A stretch of DNA of 64,000 bases from G965247265 sp965247265 (lineage in GTDB: Bacteria; Pseudomonadota; Gammaproteobacteria; UBA4575). A model generated the notes under the pieces. That model searched no databases and was not told the DNA's origin. It saw nothing but the letters and a program-made list of their open reading frames with translations. Made by a program: the position numbers and the translations under genes. The stretch spans positions 2,480,001 through 2,544,000 of the forward strand of contig OZ252002.1 in NCBI GenBank assembly GCA_965247265.1, written 5' to 3'. This document shows positions 7,303-15,697 of the stretch, piece by piece. Numbering within the stretch: the stretch's first letter is position 1; each line of letters opens with the position of its first letter.

Positions 7303-7303
7303 T

Positions 7304-7579
7304 ATGGATAAACGCCTGGTTTATCCTACTCTGACCCGCCCGGACTTACTGCTCGGTGGCATTCCGCGTTCCTACATACCGATCACGATTATCGCATCAG
7401 CCCTGATCGGGATCTTGACACAGAACATCCTGATCGGACTGGCGACCTGGCCGGTCTGGTCTTTTGCCGGGTTCATGGCTGCCAAGATTGATCCTTACTT
7501 TATTGAAGTCTGGAGAGTCAAGACACAATCGATCCGTCGCACAAAAGGCAGGCATCAGGGCAATTATTATCATGCCTAG
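7304..7579 (+). CDS. VirB3/TrbD-type membrane protein
   Basis: 91 residues with the characteristic start LTRPDLLLGGIPRSYIPI followed by two membrane segments. VirB3 is a small inner-membrane part of the type IV secretion channel that works with VirB4. It overlaps the start of the virB4 gene by 8 bp, implying coupling. Confidence 0.75.
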   Translation: MDKRLVYPTLTRPDLLLGGIPRSYIPITIIASALIGILTQNILIGLATWPVWSFAGFMAAKIDPYFIEVWRVKTQSIRRTKGRHQGNYYHA

Positions 7580-9890
7580 GGGCTACTTTAACTGGCTGAC
7601 CTATCCTGATCCGGGCACCCGCATCGATGAAATGTTTCCGCTACTGGGGATGGTGGATAACAGGACCGCGCTGACGAAAGAGGGGGAGCTGGTACAGGCC
7701 ATTGATATTCAAGGCAAGGACTACACGGGGCTGGACCCGGAGCAATCAGTGTTCCTGTTCGAGTTGCGCAAACAGGTCTTTGAGATGGCGGCAGCGGATA
7801 TTGTCATCTCGGCGCACAGCCTGCGGTACAGGATCAATGAAGATGCGAGCAACAAACAGTTTGATAACGCGTTAGTGGCCACCGTCAATACCCTTTGGGC
7901 CCAGCAGTTCAGATCGACCTATCGCTGGCGACATGTCCTCATTCTGCGCACTGCGAAAGAGGCGGTCCTGGATCGCCTGGCGCACCAGGCAAGCCGATCC
8001 CTGAAGCAGAAGCACCGGCCGCTTGAAGACCAGATGGGCTACCTGACTGAAATCACCCAGTCGATCGTTGAGCGCCTGAATGATTTTGGGCCCAAGTGGC
8101 TGACGGAGTCGGACTTTATGACTTACTGGGCCACCGTACTGAACGGCAAACAAACACTCGTAAAAGAGGCCGATTACAGCATCGATCTGACCACAATCCT
8201 GGCGGGCGTTGATCTGTACTGGCCGGATCATGAGGCCCATCAGGAATACGTTGATGTTCCGTCTCGTTACAGCGCATGGTTAGGGATCAAGGCGTATCCT
8301 GGTGAGACCAGCGCAACCATGCTGCGCGCGCTGTACCAGCTCCCTGTCGAGATGGGCATTTACCAGTCGTTCAGGCTGAAAGACAAGGAAAGGGCGCTGA
8401 AGATAATCAAGGAGCGGCAATCCGTCACGGCAAATTTCAGGCGCAATGCCGGAATTGTGTTGCTCGAGCTTGGCGAGCTCGCCAGCAGGATAGAGGCTGA
8501 AGAACTCAAAATTGGAGATCATACCTGGGCGGTTCAGATATTTGCCGACTCAAAGGAAGCGCTCAAGAGCGCTGTTGCAGGGGTTAAGAATGCGATCGAG
8601 GCACGCGGCATTCGCGTGCTGCGCGAGAAAAATTTACAAGAGCCCCTGTTCTGGTCCATTTTCCCGGGGCTTGAGCACTTCAATGTAAGGGTCCGCCCGG
8701 TCACCACCGAGAACCTTGCGCATTTCATAACCTTTAGCAATGCAGGAGAAGGTCTGAGCAGCTGCTCCTTCGGCGCCGCGCCGGTGACCTTATTCAAGAC
8801 CGAAACGGAATCGACATACTCTTTTACCTTCCATACCACCTCCGAGCCGCAGGCCCTGGGCAATACACTGGTCATTGGCGGCTCCAATACCGGAAAGACG
8901 ACACTCATCAGCTTTCTGCTGGCCATGTGCCATCAATACAAAGGTTTCAGGTGTATGTGCTTTGATCGCCTCCACGGCATGGAGATATTCACGCGCATGC
9001 TCGGCGGCTCCTTCAACGACTTTGCAAGCAAGGCCGAGTGCAATCCCTTTCAGCTGAAGGACAACCCGCTTAACCGTGCGTTTCTGGTCAGCTGGCTACA
9101 GCTGTTAACGGGCAAGGATGACGATATATCGATAGCTACTGCAACCAATATTGTCAATCAGTCCTATCTGTTAAAGCAGTCAGAGCGCCAGCTGGCCGAA
9201 TTGTTGCTTGCGTTTGGGAAAAAAGAGAAGGGCAGTATCCGTGAAGGGATCGACAAATGGCTCCCGGGCGGTGCCTACGGCGAGTTTTTCAACGGGAAAA
9301 GAGACGCCCTGTCATTCAAAAGCAGGCTGGCGACATTCGACATGACCTTGCTGCTCGATATGCCAGAGGCACTGGTGGCCATGTCGGACTATCTTTTTCA
9401 TCGCATGAAAATGGCCGTGCTTGAGGAGCCGGGCAGCCATGCCATTTTTGTCGACGAGCTGAACAAGTACATCGAATCATCAATATTCGCTCCCAGAATC
9501 AAGGAAACGGTGTCAGAAATCAGAAAGACAAACGGCATTTTCATTGGCGCCGCGCAATCGGCAAAGACCATCCTGCAAACCGCGGTTGGACGAGAGATAC
9601 AGGCAAGTATTGCCAGTTATCTGTTATTTCCTGACGCTACGGCCGAGGAACAGTATTACCGGGGCGAGGGCATCAATCTGACCCGTGCCGAGTTTGAGTG
9701 GGTCAGAAACCCTTCGTATCGCCAGGTGATGTTGAAAAGACGGGGCGGGGAAAGTGTCATTTTGGATGTGAATCTGGCCGGCCTTAAAAACCACCTGCGG
9801 GTTTTCGACAGCTCGGCCTCATCGATCAGACGCCTGAAAGGGCTGATGAAAAAATCAAATAACTGGAAGAAGGAGTACCTCGATGGCTAA
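7572..9890 (+). CDS. VirB4/TrbE-type conjugation ATPase
   Basis: 772 residues from ATG 7572, which overlaps the virB3 end; an upstream in-frame start at 7464 lies inside virB3 and is not chosen. Walker A GGSNTGKTT lies near residue 436, and a Walker B-type segment HAIFVDELNKYI near residue 625. The N-terminal region has the CagE/TrbE/VirB-type layout. VirB4 powers pilus assembly and substrate transfer. Full length and intact, although the next gene is cut and the rest of the system is missing, so it is unlikely to work alone. Confidence 0.85.
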   Translation: MPRGYFNWLTYPDPGTRIDEMFPLLGMVDNRTALTKEGELVQAIDIQGKDYTGLDPEQSVFLFELRKQVFEMAAADIVISAHSLRYRINEDASNKQFDNALVATVNTLWAQQFRSTYRWRHVLILRTAKEAVLDRLAHQASRSLKQKHRPLEDQMGYLTEITQSIVERLNDFGPKWLTESDFMTYWATVLNGKQTLVKEADYSIDLTTILAGVDLYWPDHEAHQEYVDVPSRYSAWLGIKAYPGETSATMLRALYQLPVEMGIYQSFRLKDKERALKIIKERQSVTANFRRNAGIVLLELGELASRIEAEELKIGDHTWAVQIFADSKEALKSAVAGVKNAIEARGIRVLREKNLQEPLFWSIFPGLEHFNVRVRPVTTENLAHFITFSNAGEGLSSCSFGAAPVTLFKTETESTYSFTFHTTSEPQALGNTLVIGGSNTGKTTLISFLLAMCHQYKGFRCMCFDRLHGMEIFTRMLGGSFNDFASKAECNPFQLKDNPLNRAFLVSWLQLLTGKDDDISIATATNIVNQSYLLKQSERQLAELLLAFGKKEKGSIREGIDKWLPGGAYGEFFNGKRDALSFKSRLATFDMTLLLDMPEALVAMSDYLFHRMKMAVLEEPGSHAIFVDELNKYIESSIFAPRIKETVSEIRKTNGIFIGAAQSAKTILQTAVGREIQASIASYLLFPDATAEEQYYRGEGINLTRAEFEWVRNPSYRQVMLKRRGGESVILDVNLAGLKNHLRVFDSSASSIRRLKGLMKKSNNWKKEYLDG

Positions 9891-10197
9891 ACGAATTGCT
9901 GCAGTGCTACTGGCTGCAATGTTTGCGCACACCGCGCTGGCGGGGCTCACGGTAACCGACCCTAAAAGCTACACCTACTACATCAAGGAACTGAAAGAGG
10001 CGACCCGGCAGCTGGAAGCGTTGCAGGAAGATCTCACGATCACCGAGGATACAAAAAACAAGATCTTCACCATCACCGATGACGTGATCGGTTTCTACAA
10101 CCAGGCCGTCGGGATTGCCGATGACCTGGAGCGTATCAAACGCACCATCAATAACCCCAAACATGTCCTAAAAGAGGATGTGCGGGGACATAATTAA
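9883..10197 (+). pseudogene. VirB5/TrbJ-type minor pilin, 3' end cut off by a transposon end
   Basis: Signal peptide (MAKRIAAVLLAAMFAHTALA) and the N-terminal helical part of a VirB5/TrbJ protein are present, but only about 99 residues are native; family members are roughly twice as long. From 10179 the frame runs into the left end of the 7-kb element, which supplies six foreign residues and the stop. Starts 8 bp before the virB4 stop. Confidence 0.75.
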
Positions 10198-10205
10198 TTA
10201 AGAAT
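10179..10205 (+). repeat. Left terminal inverted repeat of the 7-kb element
   Basis: 27-bp end beginning TGT, containing GGACA and TAATTAAGAAT. Pairs with 17172-17198 (22/27). It interrupts the VirB5-type gene. Confidence 0.7.
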
Positions 10206-10583
10206 CCTAACCAAGCCTAACTAGGCATAACAATCCTGAACAAGCCTTATGTTTCAAGGCATTCCGGGTTTCGGCACCAGACCCCCAGAGAACAAAAAAT
10301 AATTAAGAATCTCACCAAAAAAGCCTATTGAAAGGTCAAGAAACGGTCATTTTTCGGGCGTTTTAGAGACCTTTTTTGCGGAGAAATTCCACAGATTTCA
10401 GGGAGCTTTTCAGGCAACGTTTTCCAGAGTCACAAGTGATCAGCAAAGATTGGAAGAAACCGTTGCCAACGGCAGTACAAATCATGATTTAAGTGGTAGG
10501 ATAGAGGTGCCGATGGGAGAGGGCCTGGCCTCGTTCGTATCCCTGATGGAGCCACGGGACCCGCCAGGGAGTCTAGCGTGGAC
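10206..10583. other. 378-bp non-coding left arm of the 7-kb element
   Basis: Holds the inner end repeat at 10292-10310 and a small palindrome CCGTTGCCAACGG near 10458. No gene seen on either strand; the stop of the Mu-F-like gene marks its right limit. Confidence 0.5.
10292..10310 (+). repeat. Inner left end repeat of the 7-kb element
   Basis: Second copy of the ACAAAAAATAATTAAGAAT-type core, same orientation as the left terminus and about 105 bp inside it. Likely a second transposase-binding site. Confidence 0.6.
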
Positions 10584-11852
10584 CTACTTCCCGTACAAGA
10601 GATATCCGCGACGCTGTGTGTCGATATTCTTTGCCGGATAGGTGCTCCAGGCGCCCCATCCCTCCCGATACCGTTCTACGACGACCAGTTGAGATTTTGC
10701 GTCCTCCTCGAACAACCCGATGTAACGTTTGCGCAGGACCACGCGGCCGTTTCTCTTTCGGTACGGCATCAACCAGATCTCGTACGGATCCTCGACTGTG
10801 GGGCGTACGAACGGGAGGAATGCCTCGCGACCGTTGTCCTTGCTCAGCATATACCGGAGTAAACCGAGATTAAACATTACTTCCAGGCCTTCGGGATCGC
10901 GGAGGGTTGCCTCGGCAGCATCTTCGGCGATACCGAAGATTTCCCGGTAGATGGCCTCGATCTCCTTGCGGGCTGCAGCAGGCGTGAGTCCTCTTTCCGT
11001 CAGATCGCTCAGAAGTGGTGATCGCTCCGGAGCCTTCGGTCGGTTGCGGATTTTGAGCATAGGCAGGCGGCCTTCATCCCGGAACGTCCGCACCGGCTCC
11101 AGCACGGGCAACTCACGTAGTGCGGCCGCATCAAACTGCCGGGAGACCTGTCCCACATTATGTGCAAAGCCCGGATCGATGCCGAACGGCACGCGCTGAA
11201 CCTCCCCGGTACGCTTATTGATCAATTCTCGGGTGCGGATTTTCGGATCCGGTGAGACCTCATACCCGTAGCGTTCCAGATCATCCTCATCCAACTGCTG
11301 GACAATGCACCGGCAGCGCCAGCCGTTAGGCGGGTAGTGGGTCTGCCAGAACGGATGGTCCACTGGCAGCACAGTGCCGTGCCAAGCAGCATGATCCGGG
11401 CGGGTGCGTATATCCTGGACCGACACGTAGCGCAGATACGGCATCTGCTCCTTCAGTTCCTCGATACGTTTCCAGCGACCTTGCGCATAGGACATTCGAA
11501 TATTGGTATCGAAAATGGTGCGCAGTCGATGCGGCGAGCCGAGCTGGACAATGCGGCTCTCGCCGGTTACGGGATCGGTCATCCGCTGTCGGCCCCACCA
11601 GCCTTTCTTTTTCAGCAGCGGTTCCAATCGGTTGCGGAAGTGATCGAAGGTCTGGCCTTTGGCAATCGCCTCATCCACCGCCTCGCGCAGATCGGCGAGG
11701 ATGTCCAGTTTCATGACCTTGGCCGCGGTGAACGAGCGGGCATGTTTGACCGCATCGGTATCCTGCCAGTCGAAGCCGACGTGATAGCCCTTGCTGCGAA
11801 AGCGCTCAATCGCCTCGACGGGCGGCACGTTCAGAATTTCCGGCCTGGGCAT
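10584..11852 (-). CDS. Mu gpF-like minor head protein with C-terminal PBECR2-type nuclease domain
   Basis: 422 residues. The first 270 or so match the phage Mu gpF/SPP1 gp7 head morphogenesis family (FDTNIRMSYAQGRWKRIEEL, then YPPNGWRCRCIVQQL, the conserved P.N.CRC motif). The C-terminal 100 residues (MFNLGLLRYMLSKDNGREAF, then EIWLMPYRKRNGRVVLRKRY, and RRGYLLYGK at the end) match the PBECR2 type of toxin-like nuclease found fused to phage structural proteins. Intact frame beside a truncated portal gene. Part of a Mu-like fragment reading leftwards. Confidence 0.75.
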   Translation of the reverse strand: MPRPEILNVPPVEAIERFRSKGYHVGFDWQDTDAVKHARSFTAAKVMKLDILADLREAVDEAIAKGQTFDHFRNRLEPLLKKKGWWGRQRMTDPVTGESRIVQLGSPHRLRTIFDTNIRMSYAQGRWKRIEELKEQMPYLRYVSVQDIRTRPDHAAWHGTVLPVDHPFWQTHYPPNGWRCRCIVQQLDEDDLERYGYEVSPDPKIRTRELINKRTGEVQRVPFGIDPGFAHNVGQVSRQFDAAALRELPVLEPVRTFRDEGRLPMLKIRNRPKAPERSPLLSDLTERGLTPAAARKEIEAIYREIFGIAEDAAEATLRDPEGLEVMFNLGLLRYMLSKDNGREAFLPFVRPTVEDPYEIWLMPYRKRNGRVVLRKRYIGLFEEDAKSQLVVVERYREGWGAWSTYPAKNIDTQRRGYLLYGK

Positions 11853-11856
11853 AACG

Positions 11857-12069
11857 CTAATGAAGAGTATTCGAATAGGCCGGTGAAAGGTCCCTGATCA
11901 GTGCGTGCACATGACCATATTGTGCAGCATCCAGCAGTACTGCATAGGCAAATCCATACACATCGATGCATACCGTCTCAACCCGGGCAGCGCAATGCAG
12001 AGTACGCGACCAGACATAGTCGCCTGTCTGGATGACCTGGATCTGGTCTCGGTTGGCGAATTCAGTCAT
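11857..12069 (-). CDS. Small phage protein between portal and minor head genes
   Basis: 70 residues from ATG 12069, overlapping the portal stop by 8 nt (ATGACTGA). It has a beta-rich look (IQVIQTGDYVWSRTLHCAAR). Not recognised. Its coupling to the portal gene suggests co-translation. Confidence 0.5.
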   Translation of the reverse strand: MTEFANRDQIQVIQTGDYVWSRTLHCAARVETVCIDVYGFAYAVLLDAAQYGHVHALIRDLSPAYSNTLH

Positions 12070-12901
12070 TGCTGTCCGGCGGCACATTGTTCTCGTGCAG
12101 CCCGGCCTCTCCAGAAAGTCCGGCCGAGAAGCTCATCCGGTGCAGGGTCTCGCCTACCTTCTCTTCTTTCATGTTCCGGTACAGATCGCCGAGACGATCA
12201 CGGAACTCCTCAAGACTTTTCCCCTGCTTTGACATCTCGTCGGCCTGCTGCAGCGCCGGCTCGACGAGCGGTTCCATCAGCGGAGCCCAGTCCCCGGTCA
12301 GGGCGGATACTGCCCCATCCACCGTATCCGGTTCGCGCACATCCGCATCCGCGAAGCGCACCGATTCCCTGTCCGGATCCGCCAGCGAGCGGGTGGAGTC
12401 ATTCGCCTCCGAAGCTTCCTCCCATTCGCCGCCGTACACCTGCTCTACATGCTGCCGCGTGGGCTTGAGCCCGGTGGTACGGCCGATGATCTCCTCGCGG
12501 GCCGCGCGCGCATCCAGGTTCTCCGGTGGTGCGGTATCACGAACCACCTTCGGGTACGCGGCCCCCGGGAAGTTCCAGTCGGTCAGCCAGCGAACCAGGG
12601 AACGGTTCAGGCTCTCGTTGAGACGTCGGCTGTCGGCCGCGACAATATCGTCGCGCACCGCTTTCTGCACGTCGGCGGTGCCTTTCCAGGGACCGATCTC
12701 GGTGGTCGCACTCTGGCCCAGAATGACCTTGGCAATAACTGCATCGAGGTAACTGCAGTAGACCGAGTAGTCGCCGCCGGCACGCCGCGCGGATTCGAGT
12801 AATTCGATCTTCTGGCCCTCCGGCAGCGCGATGTTACCGCCCGTGGTGACCCGCTGCATGACGTCGAGCAGCCGGTTGATGTCCGGCTGGGAGGCAATCA
12901 A
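12062..12901 (-). pseudogene. Mu gp29-like portal protein (DUF935), N-terminal half missing
   Basis: 279 residues corresponding to the second half of Mu-type portal proteins: LPEGQKIELLESARRAGGDY, AVIAKVILGQSATTE, then SLVRWLTDWNFPGAAYP. Family members are around 500 residues, so the 5' half is gone; the only in-frame start is a TTG at 12901, next to the foreign DNA that begins there. Gene order portal then gpF matches Mu. Confidence 0.75.
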
Positions 12902-13012
12902 GTGATTATTGCGGTATATCGTAATGTCGCTGTGCAGGTTTCAATCGAGCCAAAAACATGGCCGTAATCGAACAGAAAGCATTGCACAAGTTAGTCAACG
13001 CTATGCAGGCGC

Positions 13013-13020
13013 TTTTGAAA
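13013..13020. repeat. Target-site duplication, left copy (TTTTGAAA)
   Basis: Eight bases identical to 15690-15697, directly flanking the IS ends. Eight-base AT-rich duplications are the rule for IS1595-family elements. Confidence 0.9.
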
Positions 13021-13046
13021 GGGAATTATATACTTATTGCCCCAAA
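13021..13046 (+). repeat. Left inverted repeat of the IS1595-type element
   Basis: 26 bp, perfect complement of 15664-15689. Contains TATAAT reading outwards on the minus strand. Confidence 0.9.
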
Positions 13047-13057
13047 GCAATAAAAAG

Positions 13058-13198
13058 CTATCTTCTTACCAGCTTCCATCCTTGCTTTAGCTGTTTCGCT
13101 GAGGGTGTCTTTTCGGGCTTCTTGGGCGACTGATCCGGCTTGTATTTGATTATTTGGCTTAGTGCGCCTTCCAAGTCTTTTTGTTGTTTTGGCTTCAT
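13058..13198 (-). CDS. 46-residue Lys/Gln/Pro-rich protein in the IS
   Basis: Starts at ATG 13198, five bases after the endonuclease stop, with a GAAGAGA ribosome site, and ends 12 bp inside the IS inverted repeat. Sequence begins MKPKQQKDLEGALSQIIKYK and is strongly basic. No helix-turn-helix is apparent, so it does not look like a standard C controller protein. It could assist the endonuclease, bind DNA, or be a remnant; no family recognised. Confidence 0.55.
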   Translation of the reverse strand: MKPKQQKDLEGALSQIIKYKPDQSPKKPEKTPSAKQLKQGWKLVRR

Positions 13199-13203
13199 TC
13201 TCT

Positions 13204-13725
13204 TCAGAACTTATTTATAAACTGATTCACTATGGCCTTAAATTCGTGAATTACATGAAGTGCATTGGGCTTTTTCGTTAACTTGTAGCTGGCATTCGCT
13301 CCCTTCTCCATAGAAACAAGATTACCAGCAACACCTGTAACAATTTCAGCTTTTGACCACAAATTGAAATATATTTTGCCTGGGGAAATACCCAAACAAA
13401 TAACGCCTTCATACGGCCGATGATATCTAATATGATTAAATTGAAACGCCCCGTTTACATCTTCTGTTGCAGTCTTTAATTCAAACTTAACACTTTCAAT
13501 CTTGATATCCCATGGCGAAATATTTGAACGTCCTCCTTGTAAGTTAGCTGGAAAAGCACAATAAAAACCGATCTCTTTGCAAATACTCTCAACAAAATCC
13601 TGACCGATAGACCCAACATGCGTATTAGATATACGTTTGATACCCTCAAATGGTGCGTCATTCCACTTATCAGCATCTGCATATTCTCCAATGATCTTGT
13701 GCAATATTCCATGTGCATCAAGCAT
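13204..13725 (-). CDS. Probable type II restriction endonuclease
   Basis: 173 residues from ATG 13725, which overlaps the methyltransferase stop (ATGCTTGA); a TTG at 13746 would give seven more. A PD-(D/E)xK-like core is visible: VESICKEIGF, then SPWDIKIESVKFELKTATED with Asp and the ELK pair. The C-terminal part is beta-rich. Identification rests on this motif plus tight coupling to a DNA methyltransferase. Target sequence and exact family are unknown. Confidence 0.7.
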   Translation of the reverse strand: MLDAHGILHKIIGEYADADKWNDAPFEGIKRISNTHVGSIGQDFVESICKEIGFYCAFPANLQGGRSNISPWDIKIESVKFELKTATEDVNGAFQFNHIRYHRPYEGVICLGISPGKIYFNLWSKAEIVTGVAGNLVSMEKGANASYKLTKKPNALHVIHEFKAIVNQFINKF

Positions 13726-14662
13726 CCACAAAACCTGCGTCTGCAAGTACGTTGCGTATATGGTACATACTTATGTGGCGGCAGTTATGCGCTGCCAGAT
13801 TACTGTATTGTCTCCAGTCTGTTTGTTTTAATAGTTCCGTGATGCGTTTTTTATCTTTCTTGATAATCAGCCCATATCCGCATACATAACGGACTTCTGA
13901 AAAGCTTTTTACTGGCATGGGCGGCTCTTTAAAGAATGTTCTTTGCAGAAAGCAATCCGCTTCATGCAGTCTCTTTTGCCCGCAAAGCCTTTCTGTACGC
14001 ATATCCACGGTAAACAGTTCCAGCCATTTTGAGCATTTACCGTTATTACGGCGTGTGTTATTTACACCACGTTGCCATATTTGCCATAAAGCATTAATTT
14101 TTACAGGGTTATCATTAATATCTACAAAGCTGTTTGAGGGTAAAATTTCAGAACTTTTTAGCTCAAGGCCACGTACTCTATGCTTGGAACTGCCCTTGCC
14201 ATCACTTTGAAAACCCATCGGCAAGATCATGCCGACATAATCAGAGAACAAGGCTGCATGGTTTATAAAACTCAAAGCTAACCATGCCCGATATCCAAAT
14301 GGCGGGTTACCGATAACAGCGTAGTTATGCCCATTTTTTTGTGGCAACCAGCTTAGGAAGTCTGCTCGTTCAAACTCTTGCTTTAATGGCAAGATGTCGA
14401 TTCCTATTCGCCTGTCGTTTGGTAATAAATCATAAAATGCACCATTACCCGCACCTGGTTCAATAAACTTGTATCCGGTTAATATGGCCCCATCCTTTTT
14501 CATCCACGAAACCATTGAGTTATAACAATATGATGCTATTTCAGGGCGAGTAAAGAACTGATCAAGGCCAACCTTGTCAACATTAACCCAAGATGGGATA
14601 CGAGTGTCTTTTGCCCATGACTCGTTACGGTCATACAGTGCAAAAAGTTCTTCGGTATTCAT
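13718..14662 (-). CDS. DNA N6-adenine methyltransferase
   Basis: 314 residues. SAM-binding motif FIEPGAGNGAFYDLLP and catalytic motif GNPPFGYRAW (NPPF) identify an amino-methyltransferase, motif I before motif IV. The start at ATG 14662 is chosen because it overlaps the transposase stop as ATGA, and the family-like part begins there; an earlier in-frame start at 14710 lies inside the transposase gene. The partner endonuclease overlaps its 3' end. It would protect the host from the endonuclease. Confidence 0.85.
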   Translation of the reverse strand: MNTEELFALYDRNESWAKDTRIPSWVNVDKVGLDQFFTRPEIASYCYNSMVSWMKKDGAILTGYKFIEPGAGNGAFYDLLPNDRRIGIDILPLKQEFERADFLSWLPQKNGHNYAVIGNPPFGYRAWLALSFINHAALFSDYVGMILPMGFQSDGKGSSKHRVRGLELKSSEILPSNSFVDINDNPVKINALWQIWQRGVNNTRRNNGKCSKWLELFTVDMRTERLCGQKRLHEADCFLQRTFFKEPPMPVKSFSEVRYVCGYGLIIKKDKKRITELLKQTDWRQYSNLAAHNCRHISMYHIRNVLADAGFVDA

Positions 14663-15585
14663 GCAATCAAGTTTTTGTAGGTCAATCTTTTGCCCGAACT
14701 GGCAGTGCAAACAGCCTTTATGCGGTCGATGGTATCAATATCACAATTGCCCTCATTGAGCCTGAAGGTGAACTCATCGACATAGCGTTGTAAATGCTTG
14801 ACGCTGAAATGGTGGAAGGTGCCGTTGTAGCCGCGCTTCAAGACTGCCCATACACTCTCGATTCCGTTCGTGTGCGCCAAGCCATTAACGTACTCTTTGG
14901 CAGAGTGTCTAACACTTTCGTGAGTGAAGAAGATTCCATCGAGGCCGGTATAGCCCTTGTGATCATCGGTATAGACCGTTGAACCGACTTCGACATGCTC
15001 ATATACAAAACTCTTTAAGGTCGCGCCATCGGCCTTGTTGATCGTTTGCGCCTTCACACTACCCCCTCGTTGTCGCGCGCCGATTACCGCTTGCTTGCCT
15101 ACACCACCGCGCCCAGCCCTGAGTTTCTTATTGTTATGTTTGTTTTTTTCCTTACCGCCAATGTAGGTTTCATCGATCTCGACAACACTAGTTAGTTTCC
15201 AATCACCCTGCTTGCAAGCCTCTCTGACCCTGTGCAGCATGAACCATGCTGTTTTTTGAGTAATGCCCAATTCCTTGGATAACTGCAAGCTGCTAATGCT
15301 CTTGCGGCTGGTTTGCATAAGATATATCGCATACGCCCATTTTACCAGTGGTAATTTTGATTTCTCGAATATGGTACCGTGGCGTACGGTGAAATCCTTC
15401 CTGCATGATTTGCATCTATGACCATGGCGACGGGGTCTTGGTGTAGTATTATTGCTCCCGCAAAACTTGCAAACCACACCATTTTTCCATATCTGGGCTT
15501 CCATGAACTCAACGGCTTTAGTCTCATTGGGAAACATCTTGAAGAACTCAAATACTGATAACGTGGTGGCTGATTTCTTGCTCAT
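14659..15585 (-). CDS. IS1595-family (ISXO2-like) transposase
   Basis: 308 residues. N-terminal zinc ribbon (CKFCGS and CKSCRKDF pairs) followed by a helix-turn-helix (LQLSKELGITQKTAWFMLHR) and a DDE-type core: VEIDETYIGGKEK, VYTDDHKGYTGL and NGIESVWAVLKRGYNGTFHH. This is the typical ISXO2-like layout. Frame intact. Stop overlaps the methyltransferase start. Confidence 0.92.
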   Translation of the reverse strand: MSKKSATTLSVFEFFKMFPNETKAVEFMEAQIWKNGVVCKFCGSNNTTPRPRRHGHRCKSCRKDFTVRHGTIFEKSKLPLVKWAYAIYLMQTSRKSISSLQLSKELGITQKTAWFMLHRVREACKQGDWKLTSVVEIDETYIGGKEKNKHNNKKLRAGRGGVGKQAVIGARQRGGSVKAQTINKADGATLKSFVYEHVEVGSTVYTDDHKGYTGLDGIFFTHESVRHSAKEYVNGLAHTNGIESVWAVLKRGYNGTFHHFSVKHLQRYVDEFTFRLNEGNCDIDTIDRIKAVCTASSGKRLTYKNLIA

Positions 15586-15608
15586 TTTCTTAATACTTTT
15601 AATGGGTT

Positions 15609-15672
15609 AGGTAAGATTATAGCTTACACTATATGCCCCAAAATGCAAGTATTAATTAGTAGATTTGGGGCA
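15609..15672 (-). promoter_or_regulatory. Transposase promoter region with hairpin
   Basis: A perfect -10 box TATAAT lies on the minus strand at 15621-15616 upstream of the transposase start (15585). No strong -35 is seen. Just upstream, 15634-15642 and 15664-15672 form a 9-bp inverted repeat that reuses part of the IS end, so transposase or repressor binding at the end could affect expression. Confidence 0.4.
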
Positions 15673-15689
15673 ATAAGTATATAATTCCC
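15664..15689 (-). repeat. Right inverted repeat of the IS1595-type element
   Basis: 26 bp, perfect complement of 13021-13046. Confidence 0.9.
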
Positions 15690-15697
15690 TTTTGAAA
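15690..15697. repeat. Target-site duplication, right copy (TTTTGAAA)
   Basis: Identical to 13013-13020; together they place the insertion at codons 19-21 of the cupin gene. Confidence 0.9.

Larger units (their letters stand above)
13021..15689 (-). mobile_element. IS1595-family transporter IS carrying a restriction-modification module
   Basis: 2669 bp with perfect 26-bp inverted repeats (13021-13046 and 15664-15689, starting GGG) and an 8-bp target duplication. It carries, on one strand and tightly overlapped, an ISXO2-type transposase, an adenine-type DNA methyltransferase, a probable restriction endonuclease and a 46-residue protein. Perfect ends, target duplication and uninterrupted genes indicate a recent insertion. 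IS1595 elements with passenger genes are known as a class; whether this combination has been described I cannot check. Confidence 0.88.

Noticed and set aside
7464..7571. N-terminal extension of the VirB4 ATPase
   Set aside because: It would lie inside virB3 in another frame; the family sequence begins at the ATG at 7572 that overlaps the virB3 stop.
13021..15689. A composite transposon made of two IS copies around the R-M genes
   Set aside because: There is one transposase and single perfect inverted ends with one target duplication, so it is one element with passengers.
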